Of a stretch of 64,000 nt of DNA, positions 39,085 to 48,616 are shown piece by piece (position 1 is the first letter of the stretch; each line of letters begins with the position of its first letter). The DNA comes from Pseudovibrio ascidiaceicola (lineage in GTDB: Bacteria; Pseudomonadota; Alphaproteobacteria; Rhizobiales; Stappiaceae), in assembly GCF_900114245.1 (NCBI RefSeq), contig NZ_FOSK01000008.1, positions 260,586 through 324,585 of the forward strand, read 5' to 3'. The position numbers and the translations under genes are program-made. Under the pieces are notes generated by a model that did not search any database, was not told where the DNA came from, and was given only the letters and a program-made list of their open reading frames with translations.

Positions 39085-41424
39085 TCATCCAGTTCCTTTT
39101 GAAAGGATATGGGTGACTTTTTCTTTTGGGCCATCAGCGAGAATACGGCCCTTATCCAGAATGATCAGCCTATCGACCAGAGAAAGTGGTGCCGTGCGAT
39201 GTGTGGCAATAATCAAGGTCTGCTGTGAGGTGACTGCTGATGAGAGGGAACTGATGAACTGTTGTTCGGTTTGGCCATCCATCATGCCCGTGGGTTCATC
39301 CAGATAAAGTAGTTTGGGTGTGCCCATGAATGCTCTGGCGAGGATGAGCTTTTGTCTTTGTCCAGAAGAGAGATCACGACCACCTTCCTCAATCAATCTG
39401 GCAAACCCATGTGGATGGGCATCGATAAACTCCAATGCTCCGGCATTCTCGCTCGCTTTGACCAGTTCTGCGTCAGAGGCCTCAGGGCACCCTAACTTGA
39501 TGTTGTCCCTGATAGAACCGGAGAAAAGGCTGGCATCCTGTCCGATGTAACTTATGGATCTTCTCAATTCTGTGGGCGCAAATTGCTGATGGTCCAGATT
39601 GTCGATGGCATAACTTCCTGCCTCTGGCGAATAGAGGCCGCTCAATACTCGGCCCAGAGTGGATTTGCCTGAGCCGACAGGCCCGAGTATAGCGATCCGC
39701 TCTCCTGCCGAAATGGATAGATTCAGGTTTCTCAATGTCGGCTCTGTGGCCTGCGGATAGGTGAAGCTCATGTTCTTCAGAGAAATCCGAGCGTGATCGA
39801 TGGCTTTGCTTAGATGTCTGGAGGCCCACGGTGTTTCTCGTGGTAACTGATTGATGGCATCCAGTCTTTTGTAGGCGGCTTTGACCTGCTGAAACCGTGC
39901 GAGAAAACTGGAAAGTGTTGCGAGTGGGGCAACGGCTCGTCCTCCCAAGATCACACAGGCCACAATTCCACCCATGGAAATAAGCTTTTCTGAGAACAGA
40001 TATGCACCTGTGACCAGAAGAGCGATTGTGGTGAGTTGCTGCAGAAAGCCAGTCAAATTCAAAGCCCAGGTAGAAAGTGATCTGACTTTGTTTTGCGCTG
40101 AAGCTGCCGCGGCTGTGGCGCTCTCCCATTTGCCCAGAAGCTGTCCTTCTGCACGTTGGAGTTTGATTGTTTCCAAGCCGTAGAGACACTCTACCAGTAA
40201 TGCATTGCGTACTGTGGCATCAGTAACGGTCGCCTCTACAGCTTTCTTGAGCGGAAACTGCATTAGCAGTCCAATAAAGACTACGCTCATAATGGCAATA
40301 AGGAGCGGATAAACCATTGGACCGCCAATATACCAGATCAAGCCAAGGAACATGCCAAGGAAGGCAAGGTCTGTGATGGCAGCGATGGTTGCTGATGTCA
40401 TGAACTCGCGAATGGTCTCGAACTCGCGCATTTCATTGATGAAGCCAGCAGTGCTAGCGGGGCGATGAACCATTTTCAAGTGCATCGCCTGATCAAATAG
40501 TCTGGAGGAAATAATCAAATCAGCTCGTTTGCCTGCAAAGTAGATTAAGGAGGCGCGTAGTGACTTCAATAAAAGGTCAAAGAGCAACGCACCTGCTACG
40601 CCAAAGGTAAGAACCCAGAGTGTCGGGAAGGCCGAGTTGGGTAACACACGGTCATAAACGTTCATGGTGAAGAGCGGTGATGCCAGTGCGAGCAGGTTGA
40701 TGAAGGCTGCTGCAAGTGCAACGAAGGCGTAGTCTCGTGCAACAGCTTGGATCCCACCGAAGAACCAATGGGAACGGTCTTCCTTTGTTGTTTGTTCCTG
40801 TGAGCCCTCTGGTTTGTAAAACGGTTTTGCAACGATGATTTCTCCACTGCAGAGCGCCTGGAGCTCATCCAGCTTCGCCAATACGGCTCCGCCATCTGCA
40901 TGTGGGAGGGCGACTGCATAGGATTTCTCATCATACTTCTCTAGAATGACCAATGCTCCACCGGATTCGAGGAGCAGAACGGCAGGAAACAAAAGAGAGG
41001 AAAGAGCAGTTATTTTCTGGTGAAAAGCCTTGGTCGAAAAGCCTGCGCGTTTGAGGGCCTTTTGTAATAAATCTGCGGTGAGCTTACCATTTTCTAGCGG
41101 TAGGCCTGCAATGAGGTTCTCTGAGTTTGCTGGCATGTTATGTTGAACCAGCAAAATTTCGAGACATCCCCGTAACGGGTCGATGTCAATTAAGTCCGCA
41201 GGGCGGATATCTGATGTGGTGCCCTTAACAGGTGTTGTGCTTTCAGGTTTCTGTTTTGCTTTTTGGTTTTCTTCTGACGTTGCAACCGAAACCGTGGCTT
41301 CGACAACTGTGTCACTCTCTTTGTGTGAGGAAGGGACTTCAGTCGTCGTTGTGTCTTCCTTTTTTACGGAAGGCGGTATCTTTTCTTTTCTTGTTTTCGG
41401 CTTGGCCGTTTTTGTCAGTTCCAA
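39085..41424 (-). CDS. Type I secretion ABC transporter (permease-ATPase, LapB/LssB-like)
   Basis: This inner-membrane pump is predicted to export the adhesin. The 779-residue protein has a polar, low-complexity extension (about 1-80, rich in T, K, E). A C39-peptidase-like domain (about 85-215, GCLEILLVQHNMP) probably recognises substrate but does not cleave. Five to six membrane helices follow (about 230-500). The ATPase has Walker A GPVGSGKST near 579, signature LSSGQRQK, Walker B LLYLDEPTG and H-loop IATHR. The start is a TTG at 41424 with GGAG upstream; no ATG is available nearby. It is divergent from the adaptor gene by 72 bp. Confidence 0.92.
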   Translation of the reverse strand: MELTKTAKPKTRKEKIPPSVKKEDTTTTEVPSSHKESDTVVEATVSVATSEENQKAKQKPESTTPVKGTTSDIRPADLIDIDPLRGCLEILLVQHNMPANSENLIAGLPLENGKLTADLLQKALKRAGFSTKAFHQKITALSSLLFPAVLLLESGGALVILEKYDEKSYAVALPHADGGAVLAKLDELQALCSGEIIVAKPFYKPEGSQEQTTKEDRSHWFFGGIQAVARDYAFVALAAAFINLLALASPLFTMNVYDRVLPNSAFPTLWVLTFGVAGALLFDLLLKSLRASLIYFAGKRADLIISSRLFDQAMHLKMVHRPASTAGFINEMREFETIREFMTSATIAAITDLAFLGMFLGLIWYIGGPMVYPLLIAIMSVVFIGLLMQFPLKKAVEATVTDATVRNALLVECLYGLETIKLQRAEGQLLGKWESATAAAASAQNKVRSLSTWALNLTGFLQQLTTIALLVTGAYLFSEKLISMGGIVACVILGGRAVAPLATLSSFLARFQQVKAAYKRLDAINQLPRETPWASRHLSKAIDHARISLKNMSFTYPQATEPTLRNLNLSISAGERIAILGPVGSGKSTLGRVLSGLYSPEAGSYAIDNLDHQQFAPTELRRSISYIGQDASLFSGSIRDNIKLGCPEASDAELVKASENAGALEFIDAHPHGFARLIEEGGRDLSSGQRQKLILARAFMGTPKLLYLDEPTGMMDGQTEQQFISSLSSAVTSQQTLIIATHRTAPLSLVDRLIILDKGRILADGPKEKVTHILSKGTG

Positions 41425-41496
41425 CCTGCAATTCTCCGCAATAGATCCCTGTAGTATTCAGAAAAACCAAGGAGGGTTACCTTTGGTAAGGATAGC

Positions 41497-42939
41497 TTGA
41501 TTCCGGTTGGTCGCGTGCCTCTGGAACTTGTTGGGGAGTTTCTAGGGGGATTATCTTTGCGCCTATTACATCTGATGGAACGGGTCACAAAGTGGATGAA
41601 GTTTGGCTCTGAAACTACACGACTTCCACGTGGTGCTGCTCAGGTGTCAATTGGCTTGGAAAATGCTGTGTTTGCGCGCACACGCTTGTTGGTCCTGATG
41701 ATCGGAATACTCTTGGTTTCGTTCATCCTTTGGGCTGGTTGGGCGCAATTGGAAGAAGTTACCCGTGGAGATGGGCGTGTCATTCCATCTGCAAAGATAC
41801 AGGTCATTCAAAGTCTTGAAGGAGGGATCGTCAAAGAGGTGCTCGTAAAGACGGGCGATCTTGTCAGTAAAGGCGATATTCTGATCCGTTTGGATGATAC
41901 GGGGTTTTCTTCCAATCTAGGTGAGCTGGTAGCAAAGCAACTGGCATTGGAAATTGCTCGTGAACGTTTAGAGTTCCAATCCGTTTGGCCTGAGCGTGGG
42001 GAGGAGCTGGCATATAGTGATCACTATCATGAGAATGCTGAGCAGATTGTTGCCTCTGAGCTGTCTCTTTTTCAAGCCAATCTGGAAGGATTGAAGGGCC
42101 AAGTCGCAATCAATCGTTCGCGTGTTGCGCAGCGTATGGCGGAACTTGAAGCCTCAGAAAACCAGAGACGGAAGGTTCTTGATTTACTGCGCCTTGCAAA
42201 TGAAGAACGAGAGTTGAAAGCGCCGCTTGCCGAAAAGCAGATTATTCCCCGCACAGACATGCTCAAGCTTCAGCGTGAAATTGGCGACCTTGAAGGGCAG
42301 GTCAACACGCTTCAGGTCACGGAGGGGCGATTGCAGGCGGCTGTTGAGGAAGCCGAACAGGAGATTGAAGGTGTTTACACCAAGTTCCGACAGACAGCTC
42401 GCGCTGAGCTGAGCGAAGTGCAAGCGCAACTGGACATTATTGCGGAAGCTTCCAAGGGGGCCGGTGACAAGGTTGATCGCGCAGACATTCGCGCACCCAT
42501 GGACGGCATCGTCAACACGATTGATGTGAGTACAATTGGCGGCGTGGCTTCGCCTTCTCAGCAGCTTATGACCATTGTGCCCGTTGAGGATGTTTTGCTC
42601 GTTGAGGCCAAGGTCAAACCTCAGGATATTGCTTTTATTCATCAAGGGCAACAAGCGCTTGTTAAGCTCAGCGCTTACGATTTTTCCATTTATGGCGGCT
42701 TGGACGGGCAAGTTGAAGGAATTTCTGCAGACACTGTTTACGATGAAAGTACTCGCGAGCAATTTTACTCCGTAATTATCAAAACCAAACAAACAGAGTT
42801 AGAAAGTCGCAACAAGAGTCTTCCCATCCTTCCGGGGATGGTCGCCTCCGTCGATATACTCACTGGAGAAAAGAGTGTGCTTTCTTACATTCTTAAGCCA
42901 GTCAATCGTGCACGTGAGGAGGCGCTAAGAGAACGGTAA
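41497..42939 (+). CDS. HlyD-family membrane fusion protein of the type I secretion system
   Basis: This periplasmic adaptor links the ABC exporter to TolC. The 480-residue frame starts with TTG (AAGGA 5 bases upstream); ATG at 41575 or 41596 are alternatives that still keep the single membrane helix (LVLMIGILLVSFILWAGW). The lipoyl-like half motif EGGIVKEVLVKTGDLVSKGD, a long coiled coil (about residues 160-320), and the C-terminal IRAPMDGIVNTIDVSTIGG and LPILPGMVASVDILTGEKSV are standard for the LapC/HlyD family. The cysteine protease gene follows after 6 bp. Confidence 0.93.
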   Translation: MIPVGRVPLELVGEFLGGLSLRLLHLMERVTKWMKFGSETTRLPRGAAQVSIGLENAVFARTRLLVLMIGILLVSFILWAGWAQLEEVTRGDGRVIPSAKIQVIQSLEGGIVKEVLVKTGDLVSKGDILIRLDDTGFSSNLGELVAKQLALEIARERLEFQSVWPERGEELAYSDHYHENAEQIVASELSLFQANLEGLKGQVAINRSRVAQRMAELEASENQRRKVLDLLRLANEERELKAPLAEKQIIPRTDMLKLQREIGDLEGQVNTLQVTEGRLQAAVEEAEQEIEGVYTKFRQTARAELSEVQAQLDIIAEASKGAGDKVDRADIRAPMDGIVNTIDVSTIGGVASPSQQLMTIVPVEDVLLVEAKVKPQDIAFIHQGQQALVKLSAYDFSIYGGLDGQVEGISADTVYDESTREQFYSVIIKTKQTELESRNKSLPILPGMVASVDILTGEKSVLSYILKPVNRAREEALRER

Positions 42940-42945
42940 TGCGTA

Positions 42946-43782
42946 ATGGCTCTTCCGGAATACCGGGGCAAACACCGTAGGAAACGCGGTTTGTTGCGAC
43001 GAAGCTTTGTAGGGATGGTGGTCAAAGCAGCATTTCTGACTGGTATTGTGTCCAGTATGTCCAGTGCGCAAGCCCATAATCTGCGGTTTAGCTATAAAAA
43101 CAAAGTGCGCCGCCGTCGTCTGTTCTCTCTGGTGAGGTTTACGGCTCCAAACGCCACAAAGAAGCAGGAAAGCTTTGGGTTGTTTGGGTCGGTTGAAATT
43201 AATGGCGGCAATAGCAGGGCTTTCAGGAAATGGCAGGTTGTCCTGCCTGAATGTGACCAACAATTGGCCTCCTTAAAGGAATGCTTTGCTGGAAATCTGC
43301 GGTGTGCAGGTTCCGTGGACTATTGGTCACGCATTATCCGCGGTGTTGGACACAGCAAGTCACTGCGACAGCTTTCGCTGCTCAATTCTTATATCAATGA
43401 AAGTGCTGGATATGATCCTCAGGCGATTGCCGCTGGGCAAGCGGACGTCTGGCGTGCACCTTTGCAGTTTCTGGGCTTTCAAGGTGATTGTGAGGACTAT
43501 GCGATTGCCAAATATTTCAGTCTGTTAGCGCTGGGCTATGAAGAACCAGATCTGCGGTTTGTTGTGGTGAAGGATAGCAGGCGGAAGGTCATACACGCTG
43601 TGACAACGGTTCAATTTCGGGGTGCGTGCTATGTGCTGGATAGTTTGAGGCCAGTTGCGACCAGGGAAATCGATCTGCTTCATTATCAGCCATTGGTGTC
43701 CATGCAGCGGGATTTGCACTTTACACACTTCAGAACGGCAGAGATGCGGCAACGGTTTTGGGCTCAGCACAGAAATGGATAA
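42946..43782 (+). CDS. LapG-like periplasmic transglutaminase-type cysteine protease (BTLCP)
   Basis: This 278-residue protein of the bacterial transglutaminase-like cysteine protease family has a long basic n-region, then a signal-like helix (about 22-43, ending SSAQA). The catalytic triad is C182 in QGDCEDYAIAKYFSL, H217 in VIHAVTTV and D232 in YVLDSLRP. This spacing resembles LapG, and the D-C-E-D cluster resembles its calcium site. In Pseudomonas, LapG cuts the LapA adhesin N-terminus to release it under control of LapD and cyclic di-GMP. A parallel role on the neighbouring adhesin is inferred; no LapD gene is present in the window. Confidence 0.88.
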   Translation: MALPEYRGKHRRKRGLLRRSFVGMVVKAAFLTGIVSSMSSAQAHNLRFSYKNKVRRRRLFSLVRFTAPNATKKQESFGLFGSVEINGGNSRAFRKWQVVLPECDQQLASLKECFAGNLRCAGSVDYWSRIIRGVGHSKSLRQLSLLNSYINESAGYDPQAIAAGQADVWRAPLQFLGFQGDCEDYAIAKYFSLLALGYEEPDLRFVVVKDSRRKVIHAVTTVQFRGACYVLDSLRPVATREIDLLHYQPLVSMQRDLHFTHFRTAEMRQRFWAQHRNG

Positions 43783-43803
43783 CCGTGCTGAGCATAGATT
43801 TGT

Positions 43804-44760
43804 CTACGTGTTTAGCAATTCTTTTGAGTTCTCATAGGCGAGGACTGCTCCTGCCAAGTCCTCCAATGCAGCACCGACCGATTTGAAGAAGGTGATTTCA
43901 TTTTCACTTGCTCTGCCGTTGTTGTCGCCTCTGGTGAGGTCATAAAGATCAGCCTGAACATCTTCAGGTTTCAACGTACCGTTTGCTAGTGGGATGGTCA
44001 GGTCTCCAGCTTCCTTCATTGCGCCTGCACGCGTGTCGACAAAAATACGCGAGCGGGAGATGGCAGCGTCATCTGCTTCGCGCATTTTAGGGGTGAACCC
44101 GCCCACAAGATCAAGATGACATCCATCGGACAGCCATTCACCCTGTATCAGGGGAGCATTGGACAGTGTTGCAACGGAAACGATATCAGCTTGCTCAACA
44201 GCTTTTGGAAGAGATTGCTCTGCGACAACCTTAACGCCAAGTTTTGTGCTCAGGTCCTGCGCATTATCCTTTGCCTTTTCGTAGTTACGACCCCAGAGGG
44301 TTACTGTTTCAATCTGTCTTGTTGAACAATGCGCCTCAATGAGGTTTGCTGAGAGACGGCCCGTGCCGACCATTGTCAGGCTCGTTGCGTTTTTGCGAGC
44401 AAGGTAGTCTGCAGCAAGTGCTGAGGCTGCTGCAGTTCGGCGGGCCGTAAGTTCGCCGCCATCAACCAACGCAAGTGGTGCGCCTGTTTTACCATCAGAA
44501 AGCAGATAAGTGGCGGAGACTGCAGGAAGCCCAACATCTGCATTACTCGGAAACACACTGGCGAGCTTTACGCCAAAATAGGCGCCTGACTGCCATGCGG
44601 GCATGAGTAACAAAGTGGCGTCTGCTTTATCCGGCACACCCATGGTATGATGGTGCCGAACAGGCATCTCGCAGCCCTCTTTGAACATTGTTCTCAAGGC
44701 CTCGACCAATGGTCGGAAGGGCAGGGCGTTTTTGGTTTGGGTGTCGGACAACTGCAACAT
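43804..44760 (-). CDS. Ornithine cyclodeaminase / mu-crystallin family protein
   Basis: Members of this NAD(P)-dependent family act as ornithine cyclodeaminase, alanine dehydrogenase or ketimine (pyrroline/piperideine-2-carboxylate) reductase; the exact substrate cannot be read from sequence. The ATG at 44760 (GGGAG 9 bases upstream) gives 318 residues, since the upstream 30 codons look non-coding. Motifs seen are DGGELTARRTAAASALAADY, the Rossmann loop MVGTGRLSANLIEAH, HLDLVGGFTPKMREAD and VDTRAGAMKEAGDL. It lies beyond the terminator of the gene upstream, so it is probably transcribed alone. Confidence 0.88.
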   Translation of the reverse strand: MLQLSDTQTKNALPFRPLVEALRTMFKEGCEMPVRHHHTMGVPDKADATLLLMPAWQSGAYFGVKLASVFPSNADVGLPAVSATYLLSDGKTGAPLALVDGGELTARRTAAASALAADYLARKNATSLTMVGTGRLSANLIEAHCSTRQIETVTLWGRNYEKAKDNAQDLSTKLGVKVVAEQSLPKAVEQADIVSVATLSNAPLIQGEWLSDGCHLDLVGGFTPKMREADDAAISRSRIFVDTRAGAMKEAGDLTIPLANGTLKPEDVQADLYDLTRGDNNGRASENEITFFKSVGAALEDLAGAVLAYENSKELLNT

Positions 44761-44869
44761 ACCCGTTTCTCCCTCATAATCTGCGAAAGGATGCTCTGAT
44801 ATCTCACAGGGATAGCGGGAGGTGGATGAGTTTGTCACTTGAGATTTCACAGGAAACAGGTTGTATGCA

Positions 44870-44899
44870 CAAAAAAGCCCGCCGGTTGAGTGGCGGGCT
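44870..44899 (-). terminator. Rho-independent terminator of the alcohol dehydrogenase gene
   Basis: AGCCCGCC pairs with GGCGGGCT across an 8-base loop. On the minus strand it is followed by TTTTTT. It lies 18 bp beyond the dehydrogenase stop. Confidence 0.85.
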
Positions 44900-44916
44900 G
44901 ATTGGTTCTTTGTGGC

Positions 44917-46065
44917 TCAGCGAGCTGAGTACACGATGTCTTTGATCACGCCTGGTGTGATTTTTCCATGCTCGCCGATTGCTTGCAAAAAGTCGCGGCT
45001 TTCGATGATGTGCATGAGCGTGTCGATGTCGTTTTGATCCGTGATATTGGCATCGGACAGACGAATTGGCATGGCCAGTTGCTGGTAAAACTCTTCAATC
45101 GCATCAACTGTCTTTTCAGCCAGATCTTCAGAGGGAGGTAGAGCGAACACTGTGGTCCCCATTTGCTCCAGTTTTGCGCGCTTCAGTTCAATCTGGCTGC
45201 GCAAGAGGCTTGGCTGAATGATGGAGAGTGTTTGGGCGTGGTCAATACCGAAACATGCGGTCAGCTCATGTCCAATCTGGTGTGTCGCCCAATCTTGCGG
45301 CACACCGCATGAGATAAGGCCATTCAAGCCTTGGTTTGCTGCGTACATTAGATTGGCACGCCATTCATCAGTATCGCGTTCCGGATAACTCTTGCCCAGT
45401 TGAACGAGGGTTCTTAGCAATGCTTCTGCATATCCATCCTGTACCAATGCACCGGTCGGGAAGGTCAAGTATTGCTCGCAGACGTGGACGAACGCATCGA
45501 CCAAACCATTCTTGAGTTGGCGCTCTGGCAAGGTTTTCATGGTGTCAGGATCGAGAACCGAGAACACAGGGAAAACAAGCGGAGATCCGAAAGCGAGTTT
45601 TTCGCCTGTGGACTGGCGCGTGATGACTGAGTTGCCGTTGGATTCTGACCCTGTTGCTGGCAAAGTCAGCACAGATGCAAGTGGTGTTGCCTTTTGAATG
45701 CGATGTTTGCCACTTGGAATATCCCAGTGGTCGCCGTCATAGTGCGCAGCAGCTGCCACAAACTTACAACCGTCAACAACAGACCCACCCCCAACTGCGA
45801 GAATGAAGTTTAGATTCTGTTCTTTAACAAGCTCGACTGCTTTTTCGAGTGTTTCGAAGTGCGGGTTGGCTTCGATTCCAGAAAATTCAACCACGGCGAA
45901 ACCTTTCAGCGCGCTTAACACTTGCTCGTAAACACCGTTGGCTTTGATCGATCCACCACCATAGGCTAGTAGAATACGACTTCCAGTTGGGACCTGATCC
46001 CGAATTTCCGATATTTTTCCTTGACCAAACAGAAGTTTAGTTGGGTTTTGATAATTAAATTTCAT
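44917..46065 (-). CDS. Iron-containing alcohol dehydrogenase, YqhD-like aldehyde reductase
   Basis: This predicted cytosolic NADPH-dependent reductase of short-chain and lipid-derived aldehydes belongs to the group III metal-dependent dehydrogenases. The 382-residue protein begins MKFNYQNPTKLLFGQGKI. It has the nucleotide loop AVGGGSVVDGCKFVAAAA and LPATGSESNGNSVI. Metal ligands lie in VDAFVHVCEQY and THQIGHELTACFGIDHAQ, close to E. coli YqhD. It is divergent from the iron-related region to its right. The gene is single, with its own terminator. Confidence 0.92.
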   Translation of the reverse strand: MKFNYQNPTKLLFGQGKISEIRDQVPTGSRILLAYGGGSIKANGVYEQVLSALKGFAVVEFSGIEANPHFETLEKAVELVKEQNLNFILAVGGGSVVDGCKFVAAAAHYDGDHWDIPSGKHRIQKATPLASVLTLPATGSESNGNSVITRQSTGEKLAFGSPLVFPVFSVLDPDTMKTLPERQLKNGLVDAFVHVCEQYLTFPTGALVQDGYAEALLRTLVQLGKSYPERDTDEWRANLMYAANQGLNGLISCGVPQDWATHQIGHELTACFGIDHAQTLSIIQPSLLRSQIELKRAKLEQMGTTVFALPPSEDLAEKTVDAIEEFYQQLAMPIRLSDANITDQNDIDTLMHIIESRDFLQAIGEHGKITPGVIKDIVYSAR

Positions 46066-46518
46066 TTTATTGCCCGGACAATTGAATTGTGCACACCGAA
46101 CTTAATGCACTTTTCCCGGGTTTGAAGAGCCGAAGTGAAACTAATTCACTTAAATGAACTAATGAGTGACGAAAGTGGTTGAGAGTTCTCACAGATCGGC
46201 TTCTTGTCCCAAAATCAACTCGTGGCCCCGCATCATTTATAGGCAGCGCTCTTTGGGGCTTAACGAACTGTTTTGTCGTTGGGAATGGTGAAATACACAG
46301 TTGGCTGGGATATGTAGTGTAGTCATAAACCCATATAACATATTGATTTTTTGAATGATTATAAAACATGAATATTTAAATCATATTTGACTTTTGTCAT
46401 TTGCGAAAGATGTTCAGTTTCTTATTTCTCGGATTGCAAATCATTCTCAATTGCGAATAGCGACCAGTTTTGCCCTGGTGATCTATGCGTGTTGGAGGGG
46501 GATAGGGGAGGTTTGCTT
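46066..46518. promoter_or_regulatory. Divergent intergenic region between the dehydrogenase and the iron-related locus
   Basis: This 453-bp stretch has no convincing gene. The right part is AT-rich (around 46320-46430) and holds a Fur-like palindrome at 46436-46454. It ends with a strong ribosome-binding site (GGGGAGG) for the gene at 46519. The left part is presumed to hold the dehydrogenase promoter. Confidence 0.5.
46436..46454. promoter_or_regulatory. Fur-like operator
   Basis: The 19-mer GCAAATCATTCTCAATTGC (reverse strand GCAATTGAGAATGATTTGC) agrees with the Fur box GATAATGATAATCATTATC at about 12 of 19 positions, best in the middle hexamer. Its outer ends GCAA/TTGC are symmetrical. 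It lies 65 bp before the ATG at 46519, a usual place for a repressor site. Confidence 0.55.
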
Positions 46519-48594
46519 ATGTTAGGCCATCCCCCAAAAAAAGAGATTCCGAGTTTAAGCATGTTGAACAAAACGGCACTTTTATCATTCGCATCGGCAG
46601 TGGCAATCAGCTCCGCAGCTCTTGCTGGTTCCCCTGAAGTTAAAGTCGAGGTTTTAGACAAGATCTTTGATCCAGCAGGTGGATTTCTGGCCTACACTGA
46701 ATTTGAGCTTTCTGGCGAGCCTTTAGCGGAAGGTTTGGGATTGGATCTGGATGTTCTGGACCCAAACCTAGTCAACCAGCCAACCGCCTTCGATTATGCA
46801 GCAGGCATCGAGAGTTATGAGTACTCCGAGGAAGCCATGTATGCGGTCAACTATCAGTCCAAGATGGGGCCGCATATCGTAAATGGTCCGCTTAATAAAA
46901 TGCGTGGTGGTTCGCTTGAAAGCCTTGGTAAGCGTGTCATTGAGTTGGCTGGGTCTGTTGCTTTCCCAGTGGAAGAAGTTCCACTCAACATGTATCCTAT
47001 CACCTTCCCATATATATCAGCACTGCCTGAAATTGGTCAGGCAATTGACAGTTCTGTCGTCTCCAGCGATGAAGCTGATATACTGACTGCCCTCGGAAGT
47101 TCCAAAACGGTGAAGATCGATATTCCGGCTTACTTCCGTGATTACGCATCGCTCTCCTGGAAAGAAGAAGGCATGGACAAGTCCTTCAATCCGGGTGCAG
47201 CAGCAGGCATCATGCTCAAGGATGTTATGTGGGCGCAGGATTTCCTCGGTGGTATGCACACGATTGCTGAGGATCTGGAAGTCGAAGCCGAAACCTCTGT
47301 TATGGATCAAGATGGCGTGCATGCCCTTGGAGTGTCTACGGCGGATGGTTTCAACGGCGTTATTCTGACTGAGATGATCAATGATCGTCTGATTACACTG
47401 CGTGATCAGTTCGGTTATGACGGAAAGATGCTTGGTGCGAAATTGACAGCGTCTTACGATCCGGCACAAGGTCCAATTTGGTTTCCGCATAAAGTATCGG
47501 TGACCGAAAAAACAGAAAACTCTGTGAAAGCTATCGGGTCTCTAAAAGTCATCAATGGGGCATCCACACTGCGTGACACATGGCTGATGTTGTGGCCACT
47601 TTCTGAAATTTATGCGTATAGCGACCAACGTGTCGTGAACTCAAACCAGAACCCGGCTTTCACCGCCGTGTTTGACGGCGCGCCATTTGCTGCAGCTGCT
47701 GATCTGAACAAAGACAGTGATCCGATGAATGACATTGTTTCAGATGATGTCTTCTCTGCTGCAAGCGTGCTGACAAACGCTACTTTTAAGAACCTTGATG
47801 CACTGCACTTCAACAAAGATGCGGGCACTCTGGTTGATCGTTATGATGGCAAGCAAGGCACCAAAGTTACCACTTATGATGCAGCCTATGCTCTTCAGGC
47901 ATTAAACATTTTCCAACGCTCTCAGGATGCGCTGGCAGTTGGTTATGCCTCTGCTGATGCGGGTGAAAGTCTGGAAACTGCACGCGGCAAGCGGGCGCTT
48001 GAGCTGATTAAAGCGCAAGCAGACTTTATTCTGAAGAACTTGATTGCTGAGAACGGTCTTGCGGTCGATGGGTTTGAAATTGGTAAGGGGGCAAACGCGG
48101 AGCAAAGCCTTGGTACGCAGTTCGCTGTTGTCCATGGATTGACCTCGGCATTCCTTGCAACAAAGGATGAGAGCTACAAAGAAGCTGCGCGCAAGCTGTT
48201 CCTGACTATTGAAGCGAAGATGTATGACAAAGCTATTGGCACCTACGCCGCTGTGCCAGGTCAACCAACTGAGCACACACCATATACCGCTGCTGCAATC
48301 AGTGCTGGACTGCGCAGTGCGATGCTTATTCTGCGCAACAGTGAAGGTGAGAATGAACCTTTGTTGGATCTGGCAAGCCTGACACAACGATATGAAAGCT
48401 GGTTCCGCACTGTCATTAATGGCCGCAATGTAAATGAAGGCATGCAGCTTGCTGAATGGCTGGGCGATAGTGGTGAGAATGTTGTTGCTGGCAGTGAAGA
48501 TTTCGACACAGATGCAGATGGCGTGCCACAGATCACGCAAGCAGGCACAGCTATGGTGATGGCCGGTAAGGTCAAAGTGTTTGCTGCAAAATAA
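46519..48594 (+). CDS. Secreted protein of unknown function behind a Fur-like site
   Basis: I do not recognise a family. The ATG at 46519 has an excellent GGGGAGG site 7 bases upstream and gives 691 residues with a signal peptide cleaved near ALAGS; a second ATG at 46561 would shorten its n-region. The mature protein has no cysteine. Its first half is mixed (VKVEVLDKIFDPAGGFLAYT). Its second half is rich in paired helices resembling an alpha/alpha-toroid (TYDAAYALQALNIFQRSQDA, YTAAAISAGLRSAMLILRNS). Acidic loops DLNKDSDPMND and DFDTDADG could bind metal. The predicted location is periplasmic or outside the cell. Confidence 0.75.
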   Translation: MLGHPPKKEIPSLSMLNKTALLSFASAVAISSAALAGSPEVKVEVLDKIFDPAGGFLAYTEFELSGEPLAEGLGLDLDVLDPNLVNQPTAFDYAAGIESYEYSEEAMYAVNYQSKMGPHIVNGPLNKMRGGSLESLGKRVIELAGSVAFPVEEVPLNMYPITFPYISALPEIGQAIDSSVVSSDEADILTALGSSKTVKIDIPAYFRDYASLSWKEEGMDKSFNPGAAAGIMLKDVMWAQDFLGGMHTIAEDLEVEAETSVMDQDGVHALGVSTADGFNGVILTEMINDRLITLRDQFGYDGKMLGAKLTASYDPAQGPIWFPHKVSVTEKTENSVKAIGSLKVINGASTLRDTWLMLWPLSEIYAYSDQRVVNSNQNPAFTAVFDGAPFAAAADLNKDSDPMNDIVSDDVFSAASVLTNATFKNLDALHFNKDAGTLVDRYDGKQGTKVTTYDAAYALQALNIFQRSQDALAVGYASADAGESLETARGKRALELIKAQADFILKNLIAENGLAVDGFEIGKGANAEQSLGTQFAVVHGLTSAFLATKDESYKEAARKLFLTIEAKMYDKAIGTYAAVPGQPTEHTPYTAAAISAGLRSAMLILRNSEGENEPLLDLASLTQRYESWFRTVINGRNVNEGMQLAEWLGDSGENVVAGSEDFDTDADGVPQITQAGTAMVMAGKVKVFAAK

Positions 48595-48616
48595 GTAGTT
48601 TGCCGCAACTTGAAAC

